Of a stretch of 64,000 nucleotides of DNA, positions 42,706 through 50,096 are shown one piece after another (the first letter of the stretch is position 1; each line of letters begins with the position of its first letter). The notes beneath the pieces were generated by a model. The model was not told the DNA's origin. It was given only the letters and a program-made list of their open reading frames with translations, and searched no databases. Position numbers and translations under genes: made by a program. The stretch is from HXMU1420-2 sp017643305 (lineage in GTDB: Bacteria; Pseudomonadota; Alphaproteobacteria; Rhodobacterales; Rhodobacteraceae): contig OZ244249.1 in NCBI GenBank assembly GCA_965217135.1, forward strand, positions 930,001-994,000, written 5' to 3'.

Positions 42706-43086
42706 ATGAAGCGGCACGTTTTGCTGGTGGAAGACGAACCTAATATCGTCGAAGCAATACGCTTTTTACTGACGCGGGAAGGGTGGCAGGTGGATTGCCA
42801 TTCCGATGGCAATGATGCTGTCGAAGCGGTGCAGAACCTGAAACCTAATTTGTTGATCCTAGACCTGATGCTGCCTGGCCGCAGCGGTCTGGACATCTTG
42901 CGCGATCTTCGCGCGCTGAGCGAATTTGAGAACCTGCCGGTTCTGATGCTGACGGCGCGGGGACAGTCACGCGACAGGGATATGGCAGAGCGCGCCGGGG
43001 TCAGCCGGTTCATGACCAAGCCATTTTCGAATGTCGAGGTTCTGACTGCAGTGCGCGATCTGGTTGCGCTGGCCGGGCGCGCATGA
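42706..43086 (+). CDS. Single-domain response regulator
   Basis: 126 residues and nothing but a receiver domain: acidic pocket LVEDEPNIVEA (Asp 10), phospho-acceptor aspartate 53 in LLILDLMLPGRSG, Thr 83 in LMLTARG, and the lysine 105 in FMTKPFSN. There is no output domain. It is the only receiver by the histidine kinase at 43373-46036. With no DNA-binding part it must pass the signal on by phosphotransfer, or by binding a partner such as the SpoA-type protein at 46109. The small membrane protein gene starts inside its stop (ATGA). Confidence 0.9.
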   Translation: MKRHVLLVEDEPNIVEAIRFLLTREGWQVDCHSDGNDAVEAVQNLKPNLLILDLMLPGRSGLDILRDLRALSEFENLPVLMLTARGQSRDRDMAERAGVSRFMTKPFSNVEVLTAVRDLVALAGRA

Positions 43087-43373
43087 CCGATCAGCCTCCT
43101 AGACCGGTATTTCTGGAACGGTCCGTCTATCAACGCCGCCGGATGGGAGATGCCGCGTTTTTGCTGTCTGTCTTCGGGGCTTTGTTACTCTGTGCCCCTG
43201 TGATGTGGCCCGGTCCTGCGGAATTGGAGGCGGAAGCGGTTCGCGGCATCGCTATGTCCGGAGCCATTCTATATATTTTCGGGGTTTGGGTTGTCCTGAT
43301 CCTTTTGACAGCGCTGTTTGGGGCGCTGGTCCGGCGGCGGGATACTGAAGGCGTCGATTCGGGCAATCGCTGA
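43083..43373 (+). CDS. Small two-helix membrane protein
   Basis: 96 residues, with two hydrophobic segments at about 20-40 (DAAFLLSVFGALLLCAPVMW) and 60-80 (GAILYIFGVWVVLILLTALF) and a basic tail ALVRRRDTEGVDSG. The start codon overlaps the receiver stop (ATGA), and its stop overlaps the histidine-kinase start. This suggests stoichiometric production with a membrane kinase. It has no recognised domain. Small membrane genes of this position accompany SLC5-family transporters elsewhere (DUF485-type), but this one was not matched to that family. Confidence 0.78.
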   Translation: MTDQPPRPVFLERSVYQRRRMGDAAFLLSVFGALLLCAPVMWPGPAELEAEAVRGIAMSGAILYIFGVWVVLILLTALFGALVRRRDTEGVDSGNR

Positions 43374-46036
43374 TGGCATCTTTCAATTCACTGGTTCTGG
43401 TTTGCCTAGGCTATGTCACTGTTTTGTTTGCCGTGGCGTTCATCGCCGACCGGCTGGCGGCCACAGGCCGCGACCGATGGCTTCGGTCACCCTTGATTTA
43501 CACGCTGTCTTTGTCGATTTACTGCACTGCCTGGACGTTCTACGGGGCGGTTGGGTACGCGGCGCGTTCGGGCCTGGAGTTTGTGACGATTTACCTCGGC
43601 CCCACGTTGGTGATGATCGGTTGGTGGTGGGGGGTACGTAAACTGGTGCGTATCGGCCGCAGCCAGCGCGTGACCTCCATTGCAGACCTGATTTCAGCCC
43701 GCTACGGCAAATCAAACCTGCTCGCGGTCGGGGTGACGATTCTGTCGGTCATTGCCATTACCCCCTATATTGCGCTGCAACTGCAATCGATCAGCCTGTC
43801 CTTCGGGGCCTTTGCGGATGAAAATGATCCGACCAACTATGTGACCACAGCGTTTTGGGCAGCCACCGGGCTGGCGGCCTTTGCGATCCTGTTCGGCACT
43901 CGGAACCTCGACGCAAATGAGCGCCACCCGGGGGTGGTGACCGCCGTTGCACTGGAAGCGGTGGTCAAGCTGGTTGCGCTGTTGGCGGTGGGGATTTTCG
44001 TGGTCTGGGGCATTGCGGATGGTGTGCCGGACATGCTGGAACGTATCGACGCATCGGATATCGGGCACTGGCAGACCGACAGGTCGCGCTGGGCCACGAT
44101 CATGTTTCTGGCTGCTGCGGCATTTATTTGCCTGCCACGCATGTTCCAAGTGATGGTGGTGGAAAACGATGATGAACGCCATCTGCGGGTCGCGGGATGG
44201 GCGTTCCCCCTGTATCTGGCCGCGATGAGCCTGTTTGTGGTCCCCATTGCCGTGATCGGATTGGAATTGCTGCCCGCAGGCTCCAACCCCGACCTGTTTG
44301 TCCTGACCGTACCACTGAGCGAAGGCCGCGAAGGCTTGGCCATGCTGTCGTTCCTTGGCGGGTTTTCGTCGGCGACTTCAATGGTGATTGTTGCGGCCAT
44401 GGCGCTGTCGACCATGGTGTCGAACCATATCGTGATGCCCCTTTGGCTGAGCTTCCGCGGCGAGGGCGCAGCTATGTCGGGCGATGTGCGTAACATCGTC
44501 ATCAATACCCGGCGGCTGGCCATCGCGGGGATTATGGCGCTGGGCTATATCTATTTCCGCGTGTCTGGCGGTGGCGCGGCGCTTGCCGCGATTGGCCTGA
44601 TCGCATTTGCGGGCATCGCTCAGATACTGCCAGCGTTGATGGGCGGGCTGTATTGGCGCGGTGCTACCCGCAGCGGAGCGGCGGCAGGGGTGACGTTGGG
44701 GTTCATCGTTTGGGCCTATACCTTGCTCCTGCCTGAAACTGGCAGCGGCATTCTCACTGAAAACGTTTTGCAATATGGGCCGCTTGGCCTGGGCTGGCTG
44801 CGCCCCCATGCCCTGTTTGGGATCGAGGGGTTGGACCCGATTGTGCATTCCGTGGCGTGGAGCCTGTTTTTGAACACGGCGGCATTCTGTATCGTGTCCG
44901 TCAGCACCTTCCCAGATCCACTGGAACGGCTGCAGGGCACGCAATTCGTCAACGTCTTTGAACATTCTAACGCACCGCAAGAGTGGGCTGGATCCTATGC
45001 CCAGACCGAAGACCTGATGATTATGACCCAGAGGATTATGGGGGCCGAACAGGCCGGCGCACTGTTCCGTCAGGGTGCAACCCAGCAGGGGCTAGCTGGT
45101 TCTATGCCAGAACCTACCCCGGCCTTTCTCGAGTTTCTGGAACGGGAGCTGTCTGGCTCCGTCGGGGCTGCCACTGCACATGCAATGATTGGTCAGATCG
45201 TCGGGCGGTCTTCGGTTTCGGTCGAAGACCTGCTGGCTGTGGCTGACGAATCGGCCGAGCTTCTGGAGTATTCGAGCAGGCTGGAGGCCCAGTCGGCCGA
45301 ACTGAGCCGCACAGCGCGGCAGCTGCGTGAAGCCAACGCGTTGCTGACCCAGATTTCGGAACAGAAAGACGCGTTTCTTAGCCAGGTCAGTCATGAATTG
45401 CGCACTCCGATGACGTCAATCCGCGCGTTTTCTGAATTGATGCGCGATACTGAGCCATTGTCGGACGCAGACCAGAAGCGTTTTGCGAATATCATCCATG
45501 ATGAGGCGCGGCGCCTGACGCGGTTGTTGGATGACCTGCTGGATCTGAGTGTGCTAGAAAGCGGCAAGGTCAACCTAAACCTTGGCGTGGGCCAGCTGTC
45601 GGAGGTGCTGGACCAGGCGGTATCAACGGCGTTGACCGGCACCAACCAACCGATTCAGGTGCGCCGCGTTTCAGGCCCCAAGGATATTGAAATTATCTCG
45701 GACCTTGACCGCCTGACGCAGGTGTTCATCAATATCATAAGCAATGCTCACAAGTACTGTGACGCAGACGAGCCGGAGTTGCAGATCAAAGTCACCGCCG
45801 TTGGGGACAAAGTATCTGTCGATTTCATCGACAATGGCTCGGGTATCCCGGAGGAAGCCTGGGCCACCGTGTTCGAAAAATTCGCGCGTGTCAGCACTGA
45901 CAAGGCCGGCGGCGCCGGTTTGGGCCTGGCGATCTGTCGGGAAATCGTGCAGCGGCTCGGGGGTGAGATCAGCTATATTGATGGCCGTCAGGGTGGGGCG
46001 TTTCGGGTCAGTTTGCCGGTGAAAGCCGAAATTTAG
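43373..46036 (+). CDS. Sodium/solute symporter-fused sensor histidine kinase (CrbS-like)
   Basis: 887 residues. The first 500 or so form an SSS/SLC5-type transporter region with about 13 hydrophobic helices, beginning SFNSLVLVCLGYVTVLFAVA and including SIADLISARYGKSNLLAVGV. A linker follows (LEYSSRLEAQSAELSRTARQ) and then a histidine kinase: dimerisation/phosphoacceptor SHELRTPMTSIRAFSELM with His 674, N-box NAHKYCDADEPE, G1 DNGSGIPE, F-box FEKFARVS, G2 GGAGLGLAI. CrbS of Vibrio and Pseudomonas, which switches on acetate uptake genes, has the same plan. Unlike many hybrid relatives, no receiver domain is fused; the lone receiver two genes upstream fills that place. Confidence 0.88.
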   Translation: MASFNSLVLVCLGYVTVLFAVAFIADRLAATGRDRWLRSPLIYTLSLSIYCTAWTFYGAVGYAARSGLEFVTIYLGPTLVMIGWWWGVRKLVRIGRSQRVTSIADLISARYGKSNLLAVGVTILSVIAITPYIALQLQSISLSFGAFADENDPTNYVTTAFWAATGLAAFAILFGTRNLDANERHPGVVTAVALEAVVKLVALLAVGIFVVWGIADGVPDMLERIDASDIGHWQTDRSRWATIMFLAAAAFICLPRMFQVMVVENDDERHLRVAGWAFPLYLAAMSLFVVPIAVIGLELLPAGSNPDLFVLTVPLSEGREGLAMLSFLGGFSSATSMVIVAAMALSTMVSNHIVMPLWLSFRGEGAAMSGDVRNIVINTRRLAIAGIMALGYIYFRVSGGGAALAAIGLIAFAGIAQILPALMGGLYWRGATRSGAAAGVTLGFIVWAYTLLLPETGSGILTENVLQYGPLGLGWLRPHALFGIEGLDPIVHSVAWSLFLNTAAFCIVSVSTFPDPLERLQGTQFVNVFEHSNAPQEWAGSYAQTEDLMIMTQRIMGAEQAGALFRQGATQQGLAGSMPEPTPAFLEFLERELSGSVGAATAHAMIGQIVGRSSVSVEDLLAVADESAELLEYSSRLEAQSAELSRTARQLREANALLTQISEQKDAFLSQVSHELRTPMTSIRAFSELMRDTEPLSDADQKRFANIIHDEARRLTRLLDDLLDLSVLESGKVNLNLGVGQLSEVLDQAVSTALTGTNQPIQVRRVSGPKDIEIISDLDRLTQVFINIISNAHKYCDADEPELQIKVTAVGDKVSVDFIDNGSGIPEEAWATVFEKFARVSTDKAGGAGLGLAICREIVQRLGGEISYIDGRQGGAFRVSLPVKAEI

Positions 46037-46108
46037 AACGACCCTGTAAAGGCTCTGGTAACCGGTTCAGCCTAGAGTACGGCTTATAGATCGGTAGGCC
46101 TGAAAGCG

Positions 46109-47158
46109 ATGGATCAGTTGGAGAGGGAGCTTGTGTTGCGCCGAAAGATCGGCGGGTCGTGGGCGGACAAAGGCGACGACGACAAATCGGCCTTGCGCGC
46201 CTTGCGCCTGGCGACGGCCCGCGCGTCGCGCAAGGTGATGAACCTGCGGCTGGACGTGATCGGTGGATCCCATGCGGAGCGTTCGGATGATACGCTGGCG
46301 GAGGCCATCGAAGAGGATGGATTGCTATTGCAATTGCAGCGGGACGGGGCTGTTTCCGGCGCGGCCATCCTGTCGCCATCGCTGGTGAATGCCTTGGTCC
46401 AGCAGCAGACCTATGGCGCGCTTTTCCCGTCCGAGGACGGGGAACGGACCTATACCGAGACGGATGCCGCGTTATGCGCGCCGATTTGCGAAGAAATCCT
46501 GAACCGGGCGACCGCGTTGACTGATCGTGAGCCGGACCGTCATGCGTTAAACGGGCATGCCTTCTCGGCACGGGTGAAAGAACTGCCAAGCCTGCTGGTC
46601 GCGCTGGAAGGCGACCGGTTCCGAGTATTTGACCTGACAGTGGAGATTGAGGCCGGAATGGCCCAGGGCAGATTGACGTTTGTGGCGCCGGTCTGGGAAC
46701 CGCCCATGGTGACCACTGATCAAGCGCCATCGGGCCAGGGGCTAACATTGGGCGACGCGGCGATGCATGCGCTGGTTCGGTTGAACGCCATCATGTGCCG
46801 TATCCCTTTGATGTCGAAGGACCTGATGGCCCTGTCAGAAGGGGACTTTTTGCCGCTGCCTGCCTACAGGTTGGATCGGACGGAGCTGCTGACCATGTCG
46901 GGCAAGCCCATTGCCGCCGGCCGCTTGGGCCGTGTCGACGGCCTGCGTGCGGTACGGGTCAATGAAACCACGGCGCTGGGTGCAGATTTTGCAAGTGCGC
47001 CGGATGTCGTCTCGCGCGGTCTTTCTACGCCGCAGACTGCGGTGGATGTCGGCGACGACGGAGATTTCGATCTGGATCAGATGGACCAGCAAGAAGCGAT
47101 CAAAGAGATTTCGCAACTGGCCGGGTTGGAGCGGGACGCGCTGGATAACGCGTCCTGA
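46109..47158 (+). CDS. FliM/FliN (SpoA-domain) family protein outside a flagellar cluster
   Basis: 349 residues. The C-terminal part holds a SpoA (FliM/FliN C-terminal) fold: LMALSEGDFLPLPAYRLDRT and LLTMSGKPIAAGRLGRVDGL with RAVRVNETTAL, the alternating pattern of the flagellar C-ring surface. The N-terminal 200 residues have two further helical blocks (ALRALRLATARASRKVMNLR) and an acidic tail at the end (DVGDDGDFDLDQMDQQEA). In motile bacteria FliM binds phosphorylated CheY-type receivers at its N-terminus. No flagellar gene is near, so it might act as a target of the lone receiver nearby, or be an accessory C-ring subunit. Confidence 0.72.
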   Translation: MDQLERELVLRRKIGGSWADKGDDDKSALRALRLATARASRKVMNLRLDVIGGSHAERSDDTLAEAIEEDGLLLQLQRDGAVSGAAILSPSLVNALVQQQTYGALFPSEDGERTYTETDAALCAPICEEILNRATALTDREPDRHALNGHAFSARVKELPSLLVALEGDRFRVFDLTVEIEAGMAQGRLTFVAPVWEPPMVTTDQAPSGQGLTLGDAAMHALVRLNAIMCRIPLMSKDLMALSEGDFLPLPAYRLDRTELLTMSGKPIAAGRLGRVDGLRAVRVNETTALGADFASAPDVVSRGLSTPQTAVDVGDDGDFDLDQMDQQEAIKEISQLAGLERDALDNAS

Positions 47159-47167
47159 TCTTTGGGT

Positions 47168-47587
47168 TCAGGCCCTGGCTTCGAGCAAAGGACGCAGACC
47201 GTCGAGCTGGTAGCCCGCGGCCTGGGTTTGCGCCAGGATGTCGTCTGCTGGGATCTTGCCGGCCTGCCCCAGCGCCCAAACCACCGAAGACCGTGCGCCC
47301 GAGGCACAGTAGGCCAAAACGGGCGTTCCTGCTGCTGCGATCATCTGGCTTTGCAGCTCGATGTTGTCCGGCGTCATCGTCTGGTGTGTCAGTTCCAGCA
47401 CATGGAAGGTCAGCCCCTCGGCCTCGGCTGCGGCGCGGATGGCAGCGGCCTGATGGCTTGGAGAAACCTCCGCATCTGGGCGATTACAGATGATCGCACC
47501 AAACCCGGCTGCGCGAATGGCGGGCAGGTCTTCGGCCGAGATTTGCGGGCTGACGTAATAGTGTTCAGTAAGCTTGCGAATATCCAT
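47168..47587 (-). CDS. DUF442/TIGR01244-type phosphatase-sulfurtransferase protein
   Basis: The 139-residue protein begins MDIRKLTEHYYVSPQISAED and carries a rhodanese-/phosphatase-like loop PVLAYCASGARSSVVWAL, with the active-site cysteine near residue 96. This family (TIGR01244, DUF442) is the N-terminal half of beta-lactamase-hydrolase-like (Blh) proteins, which act in hydrogen sulfide detoxification with an ETHE1-type hydrolase. The presence of two YeeE/YedE genes and the MBL hydrolase upstream on the same strand fits that role. It is the last gene of the group. Confidence 0.82.
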   Translation of the reverse strand: MDIRKLTEHYYVSPQISAEDLPAIRAAGFGAIICNRPDAEVSPSHQAAAIRAAAEAEGLTFHVLELTHQTMTPDNIELQSQMIAAAGTPVLAYCASGARSSVVWALGQAGKIPADDILAQTQAAGYQLDGLRPLLEARA

Positions 47588-47598
47588 GGCTCAGTTCC

Positions 47599-48030
47599 TT
47601 ACGCGGGTTCCGCCAAACGGTCCAGCCGGTTCCCAATCGCGGGGGCCGCGCCCATTCCGACAAGCATTGCCGCGAGGAAGATCAGACCACCGATACCGCC
47701 GTAGCTGAGCGAGGCGATGGATGGTCCGGGGCAGAGCCCGGCCAGACCCCAGCCCATCCCGAACAGAACGGAGCCGATTACCAGCCGGTGATCGATTTCG
47801 TGGGTCGGCGGCGGTGGAAAGACACCGCCAGCCAGCGTGCGGCTGACCCGCGTCAGTTGCCAGGCCAAGACCATCGGGATGATCGCCCCACCCATGACAA
47901 AAGCCAGGGTCGGATCCCAATTGCCGAACACGTCCAGCCAGCCTTGTACCTTGGTCGTATCGGTCATACCGCTCACAAACAGCCCGGCGCCGAACAGACC
48001 ACCGGCCAGGATTGCGAAGAGAATTTGCAT
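47599..48030 (-). CDS. YeeE/YedE-like membrane protein (DUF6691-type), downstream half
   Basis: 143 residues with about four membrane helices (ILFAILAGGLFGAGLFVSG, TLAFVMGGAIIPMVLAW, VIGSVLFGMGWGLAGLCPGP, GGLIFLAAMLVGMG). The motif GMGWGLAGLCPGPSI with its cysteine matches one half of the thiosulfate/sulfur-compound transporter YeeE. Its partner at 48030 covers the other half; a single base shared between the two genes (TGATG-type junction) suggests coupling. Together they would import sulfane-type sulfur or export it. Confidence 0.85.
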   Translation of the reverse strand: MQILFAILAGGLFGAGLFVSGMTDTTKVQGWLDVFGNWDPTLAFVMGGAIIPMVLAWQLTRVSRTLAGGVFPPPPTHEIDHRLVIGSVLFGMGWGLAGLCPGPSIASLSYGGIGGLIFLAAMLVGMGAAPAIGNRLDRLAEPA

Positions 48031-48458
48031 CAGATCACCCCCAAGATATGACGGAACAGCACCACGGTGATGCCCCCGGCCAGAATGTAGAACACTGTGG
48101 CAACCATCCCGCGCAAGGAGAACCGGGACATCCCGCAGACCCCATGCCCGGAGGTGCAGCCATTTGCGATGCGCGTACCCACGCCCACCAGCAGCCCGGC
48201 GGCAGCAACTACCACCCAGTTCGATGTCAGGTTGGTTGTGATGTCGATATTGTAGAGCGGCGTCAGCACGATTGGCACGATGGCCACGGCGGCCAGAAAG
48301 GCCAGACGCTCAGTTGCAGTGTTGCGCCCGCTGCCATCAACGAGCCCGCCGATGATGCCACTTGCGCCCATGATGCGCCCGTTTCCCAGCAGGTAAACTG
48401 CGCCACCCAGGCCGATCAGTAGACCGCCGACCAAACCCCAAATCCAGTCAGGTTCCAT
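48030..48458 (-). CDS. YeeE/YedE-like sulfur-compound transporter, upstream half
   Basis: 142 residues, about four helices (WIWGLVGGLLIGLGGAVYLLG, AFLAAVAIVPIVLTPL and others). GVGTRIANGCTSGHGVCGMS near residue 95 is the characteristic cysteine-bearing loop that carries thiosulfate in YeeE. The start, MEPDWIWGL at 48458, comes 50 bp after the stop of the MBL hydrolase, all on the minus strand. Confidence 0.87.
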   Translation of the reverse strand: MEPDWIWGLVGGLLIGLGGAVYLLGNGRIMGASGIIGGLVDGSGRNTATERLAFLAAVAIVPIVLTPLYNIDITTNLTSNWVVVAAAGLLVGVGTRIANGCTSGHGVCGMSRFSLRGMVATVFYILAGGITVVLFRHILGVI

Positions 48459-48508
48459 GAGTCATTCCTTGATGTTTTCTTGCCTGTCGCCGGTTGCGAC
48501 GGTCCAGA

Positions 48509-49372
48509 TCAGATCTTGTTGACCGGGATCTTTAGGAAAACGTCGCCCTGATCGTCCGGGGGCGGCATCTGGCCTGCCCGCATGTTGACCTGCAGCGACG
48601 GCAGGATCAGCCGTGGCATGCCCAGCGTCGCATCACGGGCGTCGCGCATCTGCACGAAATCCTCAACATTTTTCCCTGTGCCGATATGCACGTTCAGTGC
48701 CTTTTGTTCGCCCACCGTGGTTTCCCAGGCATAATCATCGCGCCCGGGGGCCTTATAGTCATGGCCTACGAAAATGCGGGTTTCATCGGGCAGTGCCAGG
48801 ATTTTCTGGATCGACTTGAACAGGGTCTCTGACGATCCACCAGGGAAATCGCAGCGGGCCGTGCCGAAATCGGGCATGAACAGAGTGTCACCAACAAAGG
48901 CGGCATCGCCAATCACGTAAGTCATGCAGGCCGGTGTATGGCCCGGCGTGTGCAGTACATCGCTGCGCATCTGCCCGATATGGAAGCTGTCACCTTCCTT
49001 GTACAGCGCGTCGAACTGGCTGCCGTCGCGCTGGAATTCGGTGCCTTCGTTGAAGATCTTGCCGAACGTGTCCTGCACAACAGTGATGTTCTCACCAATC
49101 CCGATTTTGCCGCCCAGTTTGTCCTGAAGATACGGTGCGGCTGACAGGTGATCGGCATGGACATGGGTTTCCAGGATCCACTGCGTTTGCAGATCGTTTT
49201 TCTGAACATAGGTGATGATTTCATCCGCGGAGGCGGTGGAGGTCCGGCCCGAGGCTTGATCGAAATCGAGAACACTATCGATAATGGCACAGGCCCGGCC
49301 TTCGGGTTCTTGCACAACAAAGGATACAGTGTTGGTGGCCTCGTCAAAAAAGGCCTTCACAAAAGGTGTCAT
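48509..49372 (-). CDS. ETHE1/Blh-like MBL-fold hydrolase (putative persulfide dioxygenase)
   Basis: 287 residues, metallo-beta-lactamase fold: ETHVHADHLSAAPYL provides H-x-H-x-D-H near residue 68, then LHTPGHTPACMTYV, GDTLFMPDFGTARCDFPGG, and RIFVGHDYKAPG. ETHE1 enzymes oxidise glutathione persulfide to sulfite; in Blh systems they work with the DUF442 domain present here as a separate gene. No rhodanese domain is fused. The first gene of the sulfur operon (with YeeE/YedE pair and DUF442 downstream). The ATG at 49372 (MTPFVKAFF) is preferred to the 49414 frame start. Confidence 0.87.
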   Translation of the reverse strand: MTPFVKAFFDEATNTVSFVVQEPEGRACAIIDSVLDFDQASGRTSTASADEIITYVQKNDLQTQWILETHVHADHLSAAPYLQDKLGGKIGIGENITVVQDTFGKIFNEGTEFQRDGSQFDALYKEGDSFHIGQMRSDVLHTPGHTPACMTYVIGDAAFVGDTLFMPDFGTARCDFPGGSSETLFKSIQKILALPDETRIFVGHDYKAPGRDDYAWETTVGEQKALNVHIGTGKNVEDFVQMRDARDATLGMPRLILPSLQVNMRAGQMPPPDDQGDVFLKIPVNKI

Positions 49373-49438
49373 GGCGGTCTTGGTCCTGTGTTTAGGAACG
49401 GTCAGCGATGGCACCGCGAACAGCGTTTGCGGTATAGA

Positions 49439-49462
49439 TAATATATATTAAAATATTCTAAT
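49439..49462. promoter_or_regulatory. AT-rich palindromes upstream of the sulfur operon
   Basis: TAATATATATTA at 49439-49450 is a perfect palindrome, and ATTA...TAAT at 49447-49462 forms a second, overlapping one, about 70 bp ahead of the MBL start. Its AT content stands out against the surroundings. ArsR-type persulfide sensors such as BigR bind AT-rich sites in the same position in other species, but no such regulator gene is encoded nearby. Confidence 0.45.
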
Positions 49463-49477
49463 GTAAAGGGGTGAGGA

Positions 49478-49696
49478 TCAACTCAGAATGATTCCGATCA
49501 CCACCAGCATCAAACCAATGACCGACAAAAACATAGCTGCCATGTTGATCGGCAGCACGGATTGGATCACCGCGCGCAGGGCATCGTCCTGCAATCCGGC
49601 CCGGCGTGCGCGCGCGACACGAAAGATGCACCAGATCAGCCCGGCCAGTCCCAGAAGCGACAAGCAGACACCGCCCCAGATCATCAGTTCGAACAT
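49478..49696 (-). CDS. Small two-helix membrane protein, 72 aa
   Basis: Two hydrophobic segments, MIWGGVCLSLLGLAGLIWC near the N-terminus and INMAAMFLSVIGLMLVVIGI at the C-terminus, are separated by a basic loop FRVARARRAGLQDD. Start ATG 49696. It is preserved in similar form across Rhodobacteraceae to my recollection, but has no assigned function. It is convergent with nothing, sits between the sulfur operon promoter and gapR, and is transcribed on the minus strand toward the sulfur operon. Confidence 0.6.
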   Translation of the reverse strand: MFELMIWGGVCLSLLGLAGLIWCIFRVARARRAGLQDDALRAVIQSVLPINMAAMFLSVIGLMLVVIGIILS

Positions 49697-49835
49697 GGTT
49701 CACCCCGTTTTGCGTGCAAATGTGCCCTACTGGAACGCCGCCGGTCAGGCAAGCAATTGGCACGACCACTTGCAAGCCAGCGCCGTGCGTCTTATCCCGC
49801 AAGTCCGCCCCAGTGCCTGTCTGACGGAGATCCAG

Positions 49836-50093
49836 ATGAACGATACCTCGACCGATGAAAGCTACCGCGTCACTGCAACCGAACTGCGCCAGTTCATCGA
49901 ACGGTTCGAGCGGCTCGAGATTGAGAAGAAGGATCTCGCTGATCAGCAGAAGGAAGTGATGGCCGAAGCCAAGGCGCGCGGCTATGACACCAAGGTCATG
50001 CGCAAGCTGGTCGCGCTGCGCAAGCGCGACAAGGATGACATCGCCGAGGAAGAGGCGGTCTTGGAAATGTACAAGGCCGCGCTGGGTATGTGA
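49836..50093 (+). CDS. gapR: DNA-binding protein GapR (DUF2312)
   Basis: 85 residues: YRVTATELRQFIERFERLEI, EKKDLADQQKEVMAEAKARG, and YDTKVMRKLVALRKRDKDDI, matching the GapR family throughout. In Caulobacter GapR tetramers encircle overtwisted DNA ahead of polymerases and aid replication; the family is largely alphaproteobacterial. The start ATG at 49836 (MNDTSTDESY) is preceded by GGAGATCC. The frame is open from 49488 but that part lacks homology. Convergent with modC, whose stop is 4 bp away. Confidence 0.93.
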   Translation: MNDTSTDESYRVTATELRQFIERFERLEIEKKDLADQQKEVMAEAKARGYDTKVMRKLVALRKRDKDDIAEEEAVLEMYKAALGM

Positions 50094-50096
50094 GGC

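Noticed and set aside
47162..47704. 180-codon plus-strand frame
   Set aside because: Antisense to the DUF442 and YeeE/YedE genes, which have clear cysteine motifs.
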